DNA from: Prevotellaceae bacterium HUN156
Lineage (GTDB): Bacteria > Bacteroidota > Bacteroidia > Bacteroidales > Bacteroidaceae
Length of the DNA: 64,000 nucleotides
Assembly: GCA_900119285.1 (NCBI GenBank)
Contig: FPIT01000010.1
Location: 1 to 64,000, forward strand
Direction of reading: 5' to 3'
In this document: piece after piece, positions 25,358-38,097 of the stretch
Numbering within the stretch: the stretch's first letter is position 1
How the letters are laid out: the number at the start of each line of letters is the position of its first letter
Position numbers and translations under genes: made by a program
The notes under the pieces: model-generated
Databases searched by the model: none
Seen by the model: the letters and a program-made list of their open reading frames with translations, nothing else
Told to the model about the DNA's origin: nothing

Positions 25358-25365
25358 CAAAGATA
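25358..25365 (-). promoter_or_regulatory. -7 box for the six-gene minus operon
   Basis: Complement TATCTTTG followed by ACG, 45 nt before the first start codon. Confidence 0.7.
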
Positions 25366-25450
25366 CGGATAAAAATTGATATAGCATACACATTTGCTAC
25401 AAAAAAATATTAAAATGCTGTTTTTCTTTCTCTTTCTCGTGAAAAATGAG

Positions 25451-25458
25451 TATTTTTG
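25451..25458 (+). promoter_or_regulatory. -7 box for pfp
   Basis: TATTTTTG followed by CAG. It overlaps the upstream part of the open frame, which is why the coding start is placed at 25503. Confidence 0.8.
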
Positions 25459-25502
25459 CAGTTCGAAAAATCATTATTCAACAAAATAAAACGTTTTATA
25501 GA

Positions 25503-27137
25503 ATGGAAAAAAGTGCATTGCAGAAAGCTCGTGCTGCTTATCAGCCGAAGTTGCCTAAGGCTCTTCAGGGAGCAGTAAAGATTAAGGAAGGTGCGCCTAC
25601 TCAGAGTGTTGGCGACCAGGAAGAAATCAAGAAGTTGTTCCCCAATACCTACGGTATGCCTATCGTAGAGTTTGAACCCGCTACAGAGGCTAATAACAGC
25701 AAGATGAATGTTGGTATCATCCTCTCTGGTGGTCAGGCTCCTGGTGGTCACAACGTGATTACCGGTCTCTTCGATCAGATTAAGAAGCTTAACCCTGAGA
25801 ACCGTCTCTATGGTTTCATCCTGGGTCCTGGCGGATTGGTTGACCACAACTACATGGAGCTGACTGCTGACATCATCGACGAGTATCGCAATACTGGTGG
25901 TTTCGATATGATTGGCTCAGGTCGTACCAAGCTGGAGAAGATTGACCAGTTTGAAAAGGGTCTGGAGATTATCCGTGAGCTCGATATCAAGGCTATCGTA
26001 ATCATTGGTGGTGATGACTCTAATACCAACGCTTGCGTATTGGCTGAATACTATGCTGCTAAGAACTACGGCGTACAGGTTATTGGTTGTCCTAAGACTA
26101 TCGATGGTGACCTGAAGAACGAGCAGATTGAGACCTCTTTCGGTTTTGATACCGCTTGTAAGACTTACTCAGAGCTGATTGGTAACATCGAGCGTGACTG
26201 TAACTCAGCCCGCAAGTACTGGCACTTCATCAAGGTGATGGGTCGCTCTGCTTCTCACATCGCTCTGGAGTGCGCTCTGCAGACACAGCCTAACATCTGC
26301 CTCGTATCAGAGGAAATCGAGCAGAAGGGTATGAGCCTCGATGATATCGTTGACTATATCGCTAACGCAGTATGTCTGCGTGCTGCTGATGGCAACAACT
26401 TCGGTACCGTTATCATCCCTGAGGGTGTTATCGAGTTCATTCCAGCTATCAAGAAGCTCATTGCTCAGCTCAATGACGTTTTGGCTTTGCCTGAGGCTAA
26501 GAACCTGGATCGTCACGAGTCAATCGACTTTGTTAAGGCTCACCTTACCGATGAGAACCTTGCAGTATTCAACAGCCTGCCTACAGGTGTTGCTCGCCAG
26601 CTGGCTCTTGACCGTGACCCACACGGAAACGTACAGGTATCACTGATCGAGACCGAGAAGTTGCTTAGCACTATGGTAGCTCAGAAGTTGGAGAAGATGA
26701 AGAAGGATGGCAAGTACACAGGCAAGTTCTCTGCTCAGCACCACTTCTTCGGTTATGAGGGACGTTGCGCAGCTCCTTCTAACTTCGATGCCGACTACTG
26801 CTACGCTCTTGGTACCAGCGCTGCTCAGCTGATTGCTAACGGCAAGACTGGCTACATGGCTATCGTTAAGAATACTACAGCTCCTGCCGAGCAGTGGATT
26901 GCTGGTGGTGTGCCCATCACTATGATGATGAACATGGAGAAGCGTAATGGTGAGATGAAACCCGTTATCCGTAAGGCTCTCGTTGAACTCGATGGCGCTC
27001 CCTTCAAGGAGTTCGCTGCTCATCGTGACGAGTGGGCTCGTAAGACTGCTTACGTATATCCTGGCCCAATCCAGTACTGGGGACCCACAGAGGTTTGCGA
27101 CCAGCCAACTATGACTCTTGCTCTTGAGAAGGCTTAA
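25503..27137 (+). CDS. pfp: PPi-dependent 6-phosphofructokinase
   Basis: 544 residues from the ATG at 25503. It phosphorylates fructose 6-phosphate with pyrophosphate instead of ATP, a reversible glycolytic step typical of anaerobic Bacteroidetes. [10 protein letters not shown] near 76-85 binds phosphate. GGDDSNTNA near 176-184 carries Asp where ATP-dependent enzymes have Gly (GGDGS), which marks PPi specificity, and PKTIDGDL follows near 200. Codon choice is strongly biased, as in highly expressed genes. A GH25 gene begins 4 bp after the stop. Confidence 0.95.
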   Translation: MEKSALQKARAAYQPKLPKALQGAVKIKEGAPTQSVGDQEEIKKLFPNTYGMPIVEFEPATEANNSKMNVGIILSGGQAPGGHNVITGLFDQIKKLNPENRLYGFILGPGGLVDHNYMELTADIIDEYRNTGGFDMIGSGRTKLEKIDQFEKGLEIIRELDIKAIVIIGGDDSNTNACVLAEYYAAKNYGVQVIGCPKTIDGDLKNEQIETSFGFDTACKTYSELIGNIERDCNSARKYWHFIKVMGRSASHIALECALQTQPNICLVSEEIEQKGMSLDDIVDYIANAVCLRAADGNNFGTVIIPEGVIEFIPAIKKLIAQLNDVLALPEAKNLDRHESIDFVKAHLTDENLAVFNSLPTGVARQLALDRDPHGNVQVSLIETEKLLSTMVAQKLEKMKKDGKYTGKFSAQHHFFGYEGRCAAPSNFDADYCYALGTSAAQLIANGKTGYMAIVKNTTAPAEQWIAGGVPITMMMNMEKRNGEMKPVIRKALVELDGAPFKEFAAHRDEWARKTAYVYPGPIQYWGPTEVCDQPTMTLALEKA

Positions 27138-27141
27138 TTGA

Positions 27142-28032
27142 ATGCCCCCCAAGAGGACAACACATAGAAAAACGACATCCGGACGCCGAACGAGGCCTGT
27201 GCCATATAGGCGTCCGAATGTCTTTATCCGTTTATTACAGCATTTGCCTGGTTGGGCGTGGTGGATAGGCGGACTTTCTATTGTTGCAGTCTATGTTTAT
27301 TTCTTCTATTATATTTTTGTTGGTCCGTTTGGCTTCCGTTGGCGTGCATTATATGGCGACATAAGTTATCCTGAAGGTTATGAGATTCACGGTATTGATG
27401 TGAGTCACCATCAGGGAAAAATCGACTGGCGTAAATTAAGAGATCAGGGAGTAATAGACAAATTCCCCATACGTTTCGTAATGATTAAAGCTACGGAAGG
27501 GGCTTCTCGTATTGATGAGAATTTTAAGGAGAATTTCTTCCAAGCACGTGAAAACGGTTTTACTCGTGGCGCATATCATTTTTATAGCATTTATTCTCCA
27601 GCTAAGAAACAAGCTGAATTTTTCATCAAGAACGTCAAACTTGAGAATGGAGATTTGCCACCTGTGCTTGACGTGGAACATAAACCAAAGAATCAGACCG
27701 ACGAAGAGTTTGTAGCCAGCATTCGCGAATGGTTGGATATAGTAGAAAATTACTATGGAGTAAAGCCTATAATATATACTTACTATAAGTTTAAGACTCG
27801 TTACTTAAACGACTCAGTATTTGATGATTATCCGTATTGGATAGCTCACTATTATGTGGATGAAGTTGAGTATGAAGGTGCTTGGAAATTTTGGCAGCAT
27901 ACGGATGCTGGACGACTTCCAGGAATCAAGGGACATGTAGACTTTAATATCTATAATGGTTCTTATTATGATTTACGTAAACTCACTATTGGTTCTCGTG
28001 AATTGATAGGTGAGGATGCCTACGCAGATTAA
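27142..28032 (+). CDS. Membrane-anchored GH25 lysozyme-like muramidase
   Basis: 296 residues. A basic cytoplasmic N-terminus (KRTTHRKTTSGRRTRPVPYR) leads to a membrane helix (about 38-62), then a GH25 barrel: HGIDVSHHQGKIDW near 92-105 (catalytic Asp), MIKATEG, and LDVEHKP near 175-181 (second acid pair). GH25 enzymes cleave the beta-1,4 link between MurNAc and GlcNAc. With a signal anchor it should work on the cell's own wall in the periplasm. Only 4 bp separate it from pfp. Confidence 0.9.
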   Translation: MPPKRTTHRKTTSGRRTRPVPYRRPNVFIRLLQHLPGWAWWIGGLSIVAVYVYFFYYIFVGPFGFRWRALYGDISYPEGYEIHGIDVSHHQGKIDWRKLRDQGVIDKFPIRFVMIKATEGASRIDENFKENFFQARENGFTRGAYHFYSIYSPAKKQAEFFIKNVKLENGDLPPVLDVEHKPKNQTDEEFVASIREWLDIVENYYGVKPIIYTYYKFKTRYLNDSVFDDYPYWIAHYYVDEVEYEGAWKFWQHTDAGRLPGIKGHVDFNIYNGSYYDLRKLTIGSRELIGEDAYAD

Positions 28033-28142
28033 TGGTTTCAAAATATAGATATTTAAGTGGACTTTAGCGACATTATTATCCACTAATATCTTGGGTTGCC
28101 TAAAAAAGAATAATTTCTTTTTGTAATGCTCGCAACATTTAT

Positions 28143-28150
28143 TATCTTTG
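28143..28150 (+). promoter_or_regulatory. -7 box for the beta-galactosidase cassette
   Basis: TATCTTTG followed by CAGG, 29 nt before the ATG at 28180. No further -7 box is seen up to 35514, so it probably drives five genes. Confidence 0.75.
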
Positions 28151-28173
28151 CAGGCAATACACAAATCCATTAA

Positions 28174-31323
<3,150 letters not shown>

Positions 31324-31359
31324 TGAAGGATTTTACTAACCTATTTTACAATATTATAT

Positions 31360-32316
31360 ATGCGATATTCAGAATTGGGAAAAACAGGAATGAAGATTTC
31401 CCACTTGAGTTTTGGTGCATCATCGCTAGGTAGCGTATTCCGCGATACCAACGAGAAAGAAAGTTGCGAAGCTGTAGAGGCTGCTATTGAAGGAGGTATC
31501 AACTTTATAGATGTTAGTCCTTACTATGGCCATTATAAAGCAGAGACAGTTCTAGGTAAGGCTTTGAGTAATATTCCTCGCAACAGCTACTATCTCAGCA
31601 CCAAAGTTGGACGTTATGGTAAAGATGGCTTTAACACGTGGGATTATTCTGCCAAACGTGTGACTGAAAGTGTGTATGAGAGCATGGAACGATTAGGTGT
31701 TGAACACATAGACTTAATCAATGTACACGACATTGAGTTTCAGACTGTCCGTCCAGGTGGTTTACAGTTGGTTGTTGACGAAACGCTGCCAGCACTATTT
31801 GAACTTAAAGATAAAGGTATCGTTGGTCATGTTGGAATTACAGACTTGCAATTGGAAAACCTAAAATGGGTAGTTGAACAATTTGAAAAGGCTGGCGATA
31901 GACGAGTGGAAAGTATTCTAAATTTCTGCCATTACACACTTAATGATGATGCCTTAAACGATTATATTGAATTCTTTGAAGCAAAAGGTATTGGCATCAT
32001 CAATGCCTCACCATTGTCAATGGGGTTGTTATCGCAGCGTGGCGTTCCAGCATGGCATCCAGCTCCCAAGCCTCTTGTTGAAGCATGTCAGCGTGCTGCT
32101 GTTCACTGTAATGCCAAAGGATATCCCATTGAACGATTAGCTGTTCAATATGCTGTTAGCAACAAGCGAATCACTTCGACTCTATTCTCATCGGCAAATC
32201 CTGAAAATGTGCGTCGTAATATTCAATGGGCGAATGAAGAGCCTGACTGGCAACTTGTGAAAGAAGTAAAGGAGATTATTGGTATCCAACAACGTGTAAC
32301 ATGGGCAAACTCATAA
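31360..32316 (+). CDS. Aldo/keto reductase, L-fucose/L-galactose dehydrogenase type
   Basis: 318 residues. AKR fold with the tetrad visible: FIDVSPYYG near 50-58 (Asp, Tyr), STKVGRYG (Lys) and INVHDIE (His). The closest named class I recognise is L-galactose/L-fucose 1-dehydrogenase, which oxidises the sugar to its lactone with NAD(P). The gene is followed, with a 16-bp overlap, by an amidohydrolase that could open that lactone, then by a FucP-type transporter. The assignment to fucose is from context. Confidence 0.8.
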   Translation: MRYSELGKTGMKISHLSFGASSLGSVFRDTNEKESCEAVEAAIEGGINFIDVSPYYGHYKAETVLGKALSNIPRNSYYLSTKVGRYGKDGFNTWDYSAKRVTESVYESMERLGVEHIDLINVHDIEFQTVRPGGLQLVVDETLPALFELKDKGIVGHVGITDLQLENLKWVVEQFEKAGDRRVESILNFCHYTLNDDALNDYIEFFEAKGIGIINASPLSMGLLSQRGVPAWHPAPKPLVEACQRAAVHCNAKGYPIERLAVQYAVSNKRITSTLFSSANPENVRRNIQWANEEPDWQLVKEVKEIIGIQQRVTWANS

Positions 32317-33191
32317 TTGATGCGCATAGTCATTTGTGGCTAAAGCAAAATACTATGGTTGATGGCAAACGTATATTGTCACTAAAGAACGGACGTAGTA
32401 TTTTTATGGATGAAGAGGTGCAGATGATACCTCCATTCATCATTGACGGAAAGAATACTGCAGAGGTATTTCTTTCTAATATGGATTATGCGCAAGTTGG
32501 TGGTGCTGTTGTAGTTCAGGAGGTGATAGATGGTAATCAAAATTCTTATCTCACGGAGGTGCAACAACGTTATCCCAATCGTTTCTGCTGTATGGGTATG
32601 GCTTGGAATGTGGAGGAAGCCAAGAGTGTAATAGACGCTGGTCTAAAGGGAATTGCCTTCCCAGGTCATCGGTTGAAAGAATCACTATTAACACTGCTAC
32701 CTGTATTTAAGTTGATGGAAAAAAACGGTTTGATTTGCTCTATGTGTCTTGCTGATGATGAACAACAGATTGGTCAGATGGCTGAAGTGATACAGGAGTG
32801 CCCACAATTAAAGGTTGCCATTGGTCATTTCGGAATGCCTACTACAAAATCTTTCAAAAGTCAAGTATTGTTAGCACGTTTAGGCAAACATGTCATGATT
32901 GAGACAGGTGGTATAACTTGGCTCTATCATCCTGAATTTTATCCTTATCCAACGGCAGTACGTCGTATTTGCGAAGCTGCAGAATGGGTCGGCATAGAAC
33001 GACTTATGTGGGGATCTGACTATCCTCGCACTATAACTGCGATTACTTATAGGATGTCGTATGACTTTATCGAAAAGAGTAGTGAATTGTCAAACCGAGA
33101 AAAAACACTGCTATTAGGAGAAAATGCATATGACTTCTATGGCTTTAAGAATCTTCCTGAATTACCTTACATTAAAAACATGTCAGAATGA
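32301..33191 (+). CDS. Amidohydrolase-2 family lactonase (probable L-fuconolactonase)
   Basis: 296 residues. TIM-barrel amidohydrolase: metal-binding DAHSHLW at 7-13, GHFGMP near 175-180, and the late Asp in WGSDYPR near 236-242. COG3618-type enzymes hydrolyse sugar 1,5-lactones such as L-fuconolactone and L-rhamnonolactone. It starts 16 bp inside the dehydrogenase gene, and its stop overlaps the transporter start by 4 bp. Together with the dehydrogenase it would convert a sugar to its aldonate. Confidence 0.8.
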   Translation: MGKLIIDAHSHLWLKQNTMVDGKRILSLKNGRSIFMDEEVQMIPPFIIDGKNTAEVFLSNMDYAQVGGAVVVQEVIDGNQNSYLTEVQQRYPNRFCCMGMAWNVEEAKSVIDAGLKGIAFPGHRLKESLLTLLPVFKLMEKNGLICSMCLADDEQQIGQMAEVIQECPQLKVAIGHFGMPTTKSFKSQVLLARLGKHVMIETGGITWLYHPEFYPYPTAVRRICEAAEWVGIERLMWGSDYPRTITAITYRMSYDFIEKSSELSNREKTLLLGENAYDFYGFKNLPELPYIKNMSE

Positions 33192-34471
33192 AAAAGAACC
33201 ATTTGGCCTTAGGATTAATCTTTTGCCTATTTTTCCTATGGGCTATTAGTAGCAATCTGCTACCTACCATGATAAGGCAATTAATGAAAACCTGCGAACT
33301 AAATACCTTTGAGGCATCGTTTACAGAAAGTGCCTATTGGCTAGCCTATTTTATATGTCCAATACCTATTGCCATGTTCATGCGACGTTATAGTTATCGT
33401 GTAGGCATTATTACAGGACTATTCATTGCAGCTTGCGGTGGATTACTATTCTTTCCTGCAGCATTGGTGAAAAGTTATGGTGTATATCTTTGCATATTCT
33501 TTGTCATTGCTACGGGAATGTGTTTCTTGGAAACGGCAGCCAATCCTTATGTAACAGTCTTAGGTGAACCACAGACTGCTCCACGCAGACTAAATCTGGC
33601 ACAATCATTCAATGGATTAGGTGCTTTTATCTCTGCTATGTTTTTGAGTAAGTTGGTGTTAAGTGGTCAGTCTTATACGCGAGAGACCATTCCTGCTAAC
33701 TATCCTGGAGGATGGAATGGATATATACAGATGGAAACAGACGCAATGAAGACTCCATATCTCATTCTGGCTTTGGTTCTCATTGCTGTTGCCATTCTGC
33801 TTGTGATAGTGAAACTGCCAAAAGTAGGAGATGAGGAGGATAAAACTAATATATCGAATAGCCATTCAGCCAAACTGATAGATTTCTCTACTCTTAAAAA
33901 GCCTCATTTGAAATGGGGAGTTATCGCACAATTCTTCTATAATGGTGGTCAGACTGCAATTAATAGTCTATTTCTAGTATATTGTTGTACCTATGCTGGC
34001 ATTGATGAGGAGACTGCAACGACATTCTTCGGCCTCTATATGTTAGCATTCCTTGTAGGTCGTTGGATAGGTACAATGATTATGACAAAGATTGCTCCAG
34101 ACAAGATGTTAACTTTCTATGCGCTTGCAAATGTTATTCTCTGTTTGGTCATTATAGGCTTTGGTGGTTATGTGGGACTTTATGCGATGTTGGCTGTATC
34201 ATTCTTTATGAGTATTATCTATCCCACACAGTTCTCTTTAGCACTGTATGGATTGGGGGAGCAGACAAAATCTGGTTCTGCATTCTTGGTGATGGCTATC
34301 GTCGGTAATGCCTGTGTTCCCCAGTTTACTGCATATATCATGCATCAAAACGAAACTTTCTATCAAATAGCATACGTTGTTCCGATGATTTGTTTCGCAG
34401 TATGTGCATATTATGGATATCGATATAAAAAGTTGAAAGACATGACTATCTCAGAATTATCAAACATATAA
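33188..34471 (+). CDS. fucP: FucP-type sugar:H+ symporter (MFS)
   Basis: 427 residues with about 12 membrane helices. FucP-family features: ANPYVTVLG after helix 4 (ETAANPYVTVLGEP) and NLAQSFNGLGAFISAMF, the typical FucP/GluP block. It imports a sugar such as L-fucose with protons across the inner membrane. It overlaps the lactonase gene by 4 bp and is followed 2 bp later by the zinc dehydrogenase. The substrate is inferred from family and neighbours. Confidence 0.82.
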   Translation: MKKNHLALGLIFCLFFLWAISSNLLPTMIRQLMKTCELNTFEASFTESAYWLAYFICPIPIAMFMRRYSYRVGIITGLFIAACGGLLFFPAALVKSYGVYLCIFFVIATGMCFLETAANPYVTVLGEPQTAPRRLNLAQSFNGLGAFISAMFLSKLVLSGQSYTRETIPANYPGGWNGYIQMETDAMKTPYLILALVLIAVAILLVIVKLPKVGDEEDKTNISNSHSAKLIDFSTLKKPHLKWGVIAQFFYNGGQTAINSLFLVYCCTYAGIDEETATTFFGLYMLAFLVGRWIGTMIMTKIAPDKMLTFYALANVILCLVIIGFGGYVGLYAMLAVSFFMSIIYPTQFSLALYGLGEQTKSGSAFLVMAIVGNACVPQFTAYIMHQNETFYQIAYVVPMICFAVCAYYGYRYKKLKDMTISELSNI

Positions 34472-34473
34472 TT

Positions 34474-35514
34474 ATGAAAGCAATACAAATTACTCACTCA
34501 CAAGAGTTAAACATTATTGAAAAGGAAAAGCCACAGACTATTGGCGTAGGTGAAGTGTTACTGAAGCTTTGTTATGTGGGATTTTGCGGTTCAGATATCA
34601 ACACCTTTATGGGACGTAATACGATGGCATTGAATCCTGTGATACCAGGTCATGAAGTCGGTGCTATCATTGAAGCTGTTGGTGCTGAAGTACCAGAGAA
34701 CTTGAAACCAGGTATGGTAGTAACCTGCAATCCATATACCAATTGTGGGAAATGTGCATCGTGCCGTAATCAGCGTTTTAATGCCTGTCAGCATAATGAA
34801 ACATTGGGCGTTCAACGAAATGGAGCCATGATGGAATATATTGTACTCCCGTGGGAGAAAGTTATTCCTGCTGGCCAACTTTCGCCAAAGGTATGTGCAT
34901 TAGTAGAGCCTATGAGTGTAGGTTTCCATGCCGTAAATAGAGCACAGGTAACAGATATCGATACTGTGATGGTCATCGGTTGTGGAATGGTTGGTATGGG
35001 AGCCATTGTTCGTGCAATGTTGAGAGGTGCCACAGTTATCGCGGCTGATATTGATGATGAGAAGCTGGCATTAGCAAAGAAAATGGGTGCCACCTATACC
35101 ATTAATACTAAGACGGAGGATGTACATCAGCGTTTAGCATCTATTACTGAGAACTTTGGCCCAGATGTCATCATTGAAGCTGTTGGCAGTATACCCACCT
35201 ATCAAATGGCAGTCAATGAGGTCGCATTCACCGGTCGTGTAGTATGCATAGGATATGCCAAGTCGGAAGTATCATTCCAGACAAAGTATTTTGTACAGAA
35301 GGAACTTGACATCCGTGGTTCTCGTAATGCACAGCCATCCGACTTCCGTGCTGTTATCCGCTATTTGGAGCGTCTCACAGTTGACTCTTCTGCAGATAAC
35401 AATACTATTGAATCACTCATCACTAGAATTGTAAAACCAGAAGAGGCCCTTGACACTATGCGTTGGTGGAGTGAGAATCCTGGAAAGGTATTCAGAATTC
35501 TATTGGCATTCTAA
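34474..35514 (+). CDS. Zinc-dependent medium-chain dehydrogenase
   Basis: 346 residues. Catalytic zinc ligands Cys and His-Glu occur in FCGSD (about 37-41) and PGHEVG (about 59-64). The structural zinc site is CGKCASCRNQRFNAC (four Cys, about 89-103), and the Rossmann motif is VIGCGMVGMG near 170. In this cassette it is a good candidate for oxidising a later pathway intermediate such as 2-keto-3-deoxy-L-fuconate. No fuconate dehydratase is present in the window, so the pathway is incomplete here. It ends at a bidirectional terminator. Confidence 0.82.
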   Translation: MKAIQITHSQELNIIEKEKPQTIGVGEVLLKLCYVGFCGSDINTFMGRNTMALNPVIPGHEVGAIIEAVGAEVPENLKPGMVVTCNPYTNCGKCASCRNQRFNACQHNETLGVQRNGAMMEYIVLPWEKVIPAGQLSPKVCALVEPMSVGFHAVNRAQVTDIDTVMVIGCGMVGMGAIVRAMLRGATVIAADIDDEKLALAKKMGATYTINTKTEDVHQRLASITENFGPDVIIEAVGSIPTYQMAVNEVAFTGRVVCIGYAKSEVSFQTKYFVQKELDIRGSRNAQPSDFRAVIRYLERLTVDSSADNNTIESLITRIVKPEEALDTMRWWSENPGKVFRILLAF

Positions 35515-35551
35515 AGAATAATCATTAGGTGAAAGATAAATAGTGATAACA

Positions 35552-35588
35552 AAAGAAAGGCATCCACGAAATGTGAATGCCTTTCTTT
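35552..35588. terminator. Bidirectional terminator between the fuc cassette and the isomerase
   Basis: AAAGAAAGGCATCCAC pairs with GTGAATGCCTTTCTTT (one mismatch) around a 5-nt loop; A/T runs give U-tracts both ways. Confidence 0.85.
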
Positions 35589-35610
35589 ATTGAAATCAAT
35601 CGTATATTGA

Positions 35611-37109
35611 TTATGCGAATGGATTCTCTGTGGGGTAGAAGTCACCCTTGGGGAAGTTATAGTCAATCTCCTCAACGGGGATTCCCATGTACTTGAGAAC
35701 CTCCCACAGATACTTACCAGCGTGCTCGAACATAACAGCTGCGTGGTGTGGGTAGTGCTTCTCGATGAGGACGTGACGATAGAAACGGCTCATGTTCTTG
35801 ATACCGAAGGTACCGATAGAACCGAATGAGCGAGTAGCTACAGGCAGGATCTCACCCTGAGCGATGTAAGCGCGGAGCTTAGTATCGGCAGTAGACTGCA
35901 GACGATATACTGTAGCCTTACCTGGCTGCAAATCACCCTCAAGTGTACCGTTAGTTACCTCAACAGGCAGAGCGCGAGCCATAATGCGCTGGAAGCACAT
36001 CTTGCAGTCGCAAACCTTAGAAGAAGCAGTGTTACCGCAGTGGAAGCCCATGAAGATTTCCTTGTCGGTGTATGTATCGCACTCGAACTTCTTACCCTTG
36101 ATGCTCTCCTCGTACATGTCGCGAGGTACAGAGTTATTGATGTCGAGCAGAGTAACGGCATCCTGAGTGATGCAGGTACCGATGAACTCAGACAGTGCAC
36201 CGTAGATATCAACCTCACAAGCTACGGGGATACCACGACCAGTCAGACGGCTGTTAACGTAGCAAGGTACGAAACCGAACATGGTCTGGAAAGCAGGCCA
36301 GCACTTGTTAGCCATTGCTACATACTGGCGAGAACCCTTGTGACCCTCAATCCAGTCAAGCAGAGTCAGCTCATACTGAGCGAGCTTAGGCAGAACCTGA
36401 GGAATCTTGTTACCAGTTCCGAGCTCATTAGCCATATCCTTTACAACCTCGTCGATACGTGGGTCGTTAGCGTGCTTCTGGAAAGCTTCGAGCAGGTCGA
36501 GCTCTGAGTTCTCCTCAATCTCAACGTCGAGATCATAGAGGGCACGGATAGGAGCGTTACAAGCGAGGAAGTTGTTAGGACGTGGACCGAAGCTGATAAT
36601 CTTCAAGTTCTGCAGACCTACGATAGCACGAGCGATAGGCAGGAACTCGTGAATCATCTCAGCGCACTGAGCAGCGTCACCTACGGGCTCCTCGGGGATG
36701 TAAGCACGGGTCTTACGCAGAGAGAGAGAGCCTGGCTAGCGTTCAGCATACCGCAGTAAGCATCACCACGACCATCAATCAAATCGTTCTGAGTCTCCTC
36801 TGCAGCAGCGCAGAACATAGTGGGACCCTGGAACCAGTCAGCAATCATGGTCTCTGAAATCTCAGGACCGAAGTTGCCGAGATATACGCACAGTGCGTTA
36901 CAGCCAGCCTTCTTAACGTCCTCAAGAGCCTGCTGAGCGTGGATTTCACTCTCAACGATGCAGATAGGGCACTCGTAGATGCCATCCTTACCGAACTTCT
37001 TCTCATACTCAGCGATAACTGCCTTACGGCGGTTAACTGCCAATGACTCGGGGAAACAGTCGCGGCTTACCGCAACGATACCGATTTTAATTACAGGTAC
37101 ATTTTTCAT
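35611..37109 (-). pseudogene. fucI: L-fucose/arabinose isomerase-family gene, frameshifted at a (CT)6 repeat
   Basis: Two pieces of one gene. The first (36681-37109) starts MKNVPVIKIGIVAVSRD and runs in frame to ALSL. The second (35611-36657) covers the rest, including SRLTGRGIPVACEVDIYGAL with likely metal-binding Glu and Asp. The break is a run of six AG (36719-36730; CT in the coding strand). With five units the frame continues as LSLRKTRAYIPEEPVGD into the second piece without loss, giving about 497 residues. So the gene carries one extra dinucleotide: a reversible slip (phase variation), a recent mutation or a sequencing error. The enzyme would isomerise L-fucose or a related sugar. Codon bias suggests high expression. 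Confidence 0.85.
36719..36730. repeat. (AG)6 dinucleotide tract in the isomerase gene
   Basis: Six AG units at the exact position where the isomerase frame shifts. Removing one unit restores the frame. Confidence 0.9.
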
Positions 37110-37189
37110 GTTAATAATAGTTGTTATAAAAAGTAATGTTTAATTTATCTGAATTACTGTTTTCATGATACGAATGAGTGTATCAGCTA

Positions 37190-37197
37190 CAAATTTA
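37190..37197 (-). promoter_or_regulatory. -7 box for the isomerase gene
   Basis: Complement TAAATTTG; about 80 nt before the start codon. Confidence 0.6.
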
Positions 37198-37259
37198 CTC
37201 ATTTTTGCTCGGGTATTTATCTTTTTAGTTAAAAATTTGGCTTTTACAATATTTTTTAG

Positions 37260-37267
37260 TAATTTTG
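37260..37267 (+). promoter_or_regulatory. -7 box for gldB-dnaB
   Basis: TAATTTTG followed by CC. The TTG that would begin the longest frame (37265) lies inside this box, so translation must start later. Confidence 0.7.
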
Positions 37268-37309
37268 CCACGTATTTTTAACAAATTTAATGATTTTTCG
37301 TTTGTAAGC

Positions 37310-38092
37310 GTGCGGAAAGTATACGGAATATTATTTGTGCTGATGATGGTATGCGTCGGTTGCCAGTGGAAGTTAAAACCCACTGAAACAGATGCTACAG
37401 GTAAACGTATTGGACTTCAGCGTTTCGACCGTATTGAGATTCTCTATCTGACTACAGGTGATTATTCAGCTTTGCAGCAAATGAACACTTACTTTCCTAC
37501 GGAAACACGTGTTTTAATAGAAGATATGTTGCATCTTGGACGTGTTGATGCGCCCGAAATCAATACCCGATTCCTTTATTTCTTTCAAGACTCTACACTT
37601 CAGCAGATGCTATACGATGTGCAGCAACAATATGCCAATATGGATGATATTGAAGAGCAATTAACTGAAGCATTTAAGAATCTAAAAGAAGAAATGCCCG
37701 AGGTGGAAATTCCTTCTGTTTATACTCAAATAGGTTCCTTCGATCAGAGTATCGTGATATCAGGAAACTCTCTGGGAATAAGTCTAGATAAGTATTTGGG
37801 AGCAGACTATCCTTTCTATCGCACTCATTATAGTGAGCATGAACGTAGTTTAATGAAACGCGATATGATAGTACCCGACTGCCTCTGTTTCTATCTGCTC
37901 AGTGTATTCCCACTTCCTAAGGATGCTCAGCAGGAGGAACGCGACATGCACATTGGACGTATCCTATGGGTAGTGAATCGACTCATGCAGCGACAGGTGT
38001 TTGATACGCCATATGTTGCCAAGGCAGCAACCTTTATGCATAAACATCCACACACTTCCTTAACAGATTTTTTGACCGAAAGACAATACTAA
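37310..38092 (+). CDS. gldB: GldB-family lipoprotein
   Basis: About 260 residues from a GTG at 37310, chosen because it follows the promoter and begins directly with the signal peptide (MRKVYGILFVLMMVCVGC; lipobox Cys at 18). The body matches GldB-type proteins, with SLDKYLGADYPFY near 160-175 and MIVPDCLCFYLLSVF after it. GldB is needed for gliding in Flavobacterium; non-gliding Bacteroidales keep it, and its role there is unclear. dnaB follows 5 bp later. Confidence 0.82.
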   Translation: MRKVYGILFVLMMVCVGCQWKLKPTETDATGKRIGLQRFDRIEILYLTTGDYSALQQMNTYFPTETRVLIEDMLHLGRVDAPEINTRFLYFFQDSTLQQMLYDVQQQYANMDDIEEQLTEAFKNLKEEMPEVEIPSVYTQIGSFDQSIVISGNSLGISLDKYLGADYPFYRTHYSEHERSLMKRDMIVPDCLCFYLLSVFPLPKDAQQEERDMHIGRILWVVNRLMQRQVFDTPYVAKAATFMHKHPHTSLTDFLTERQY

Positions 38093-38097
38093 CAAAT

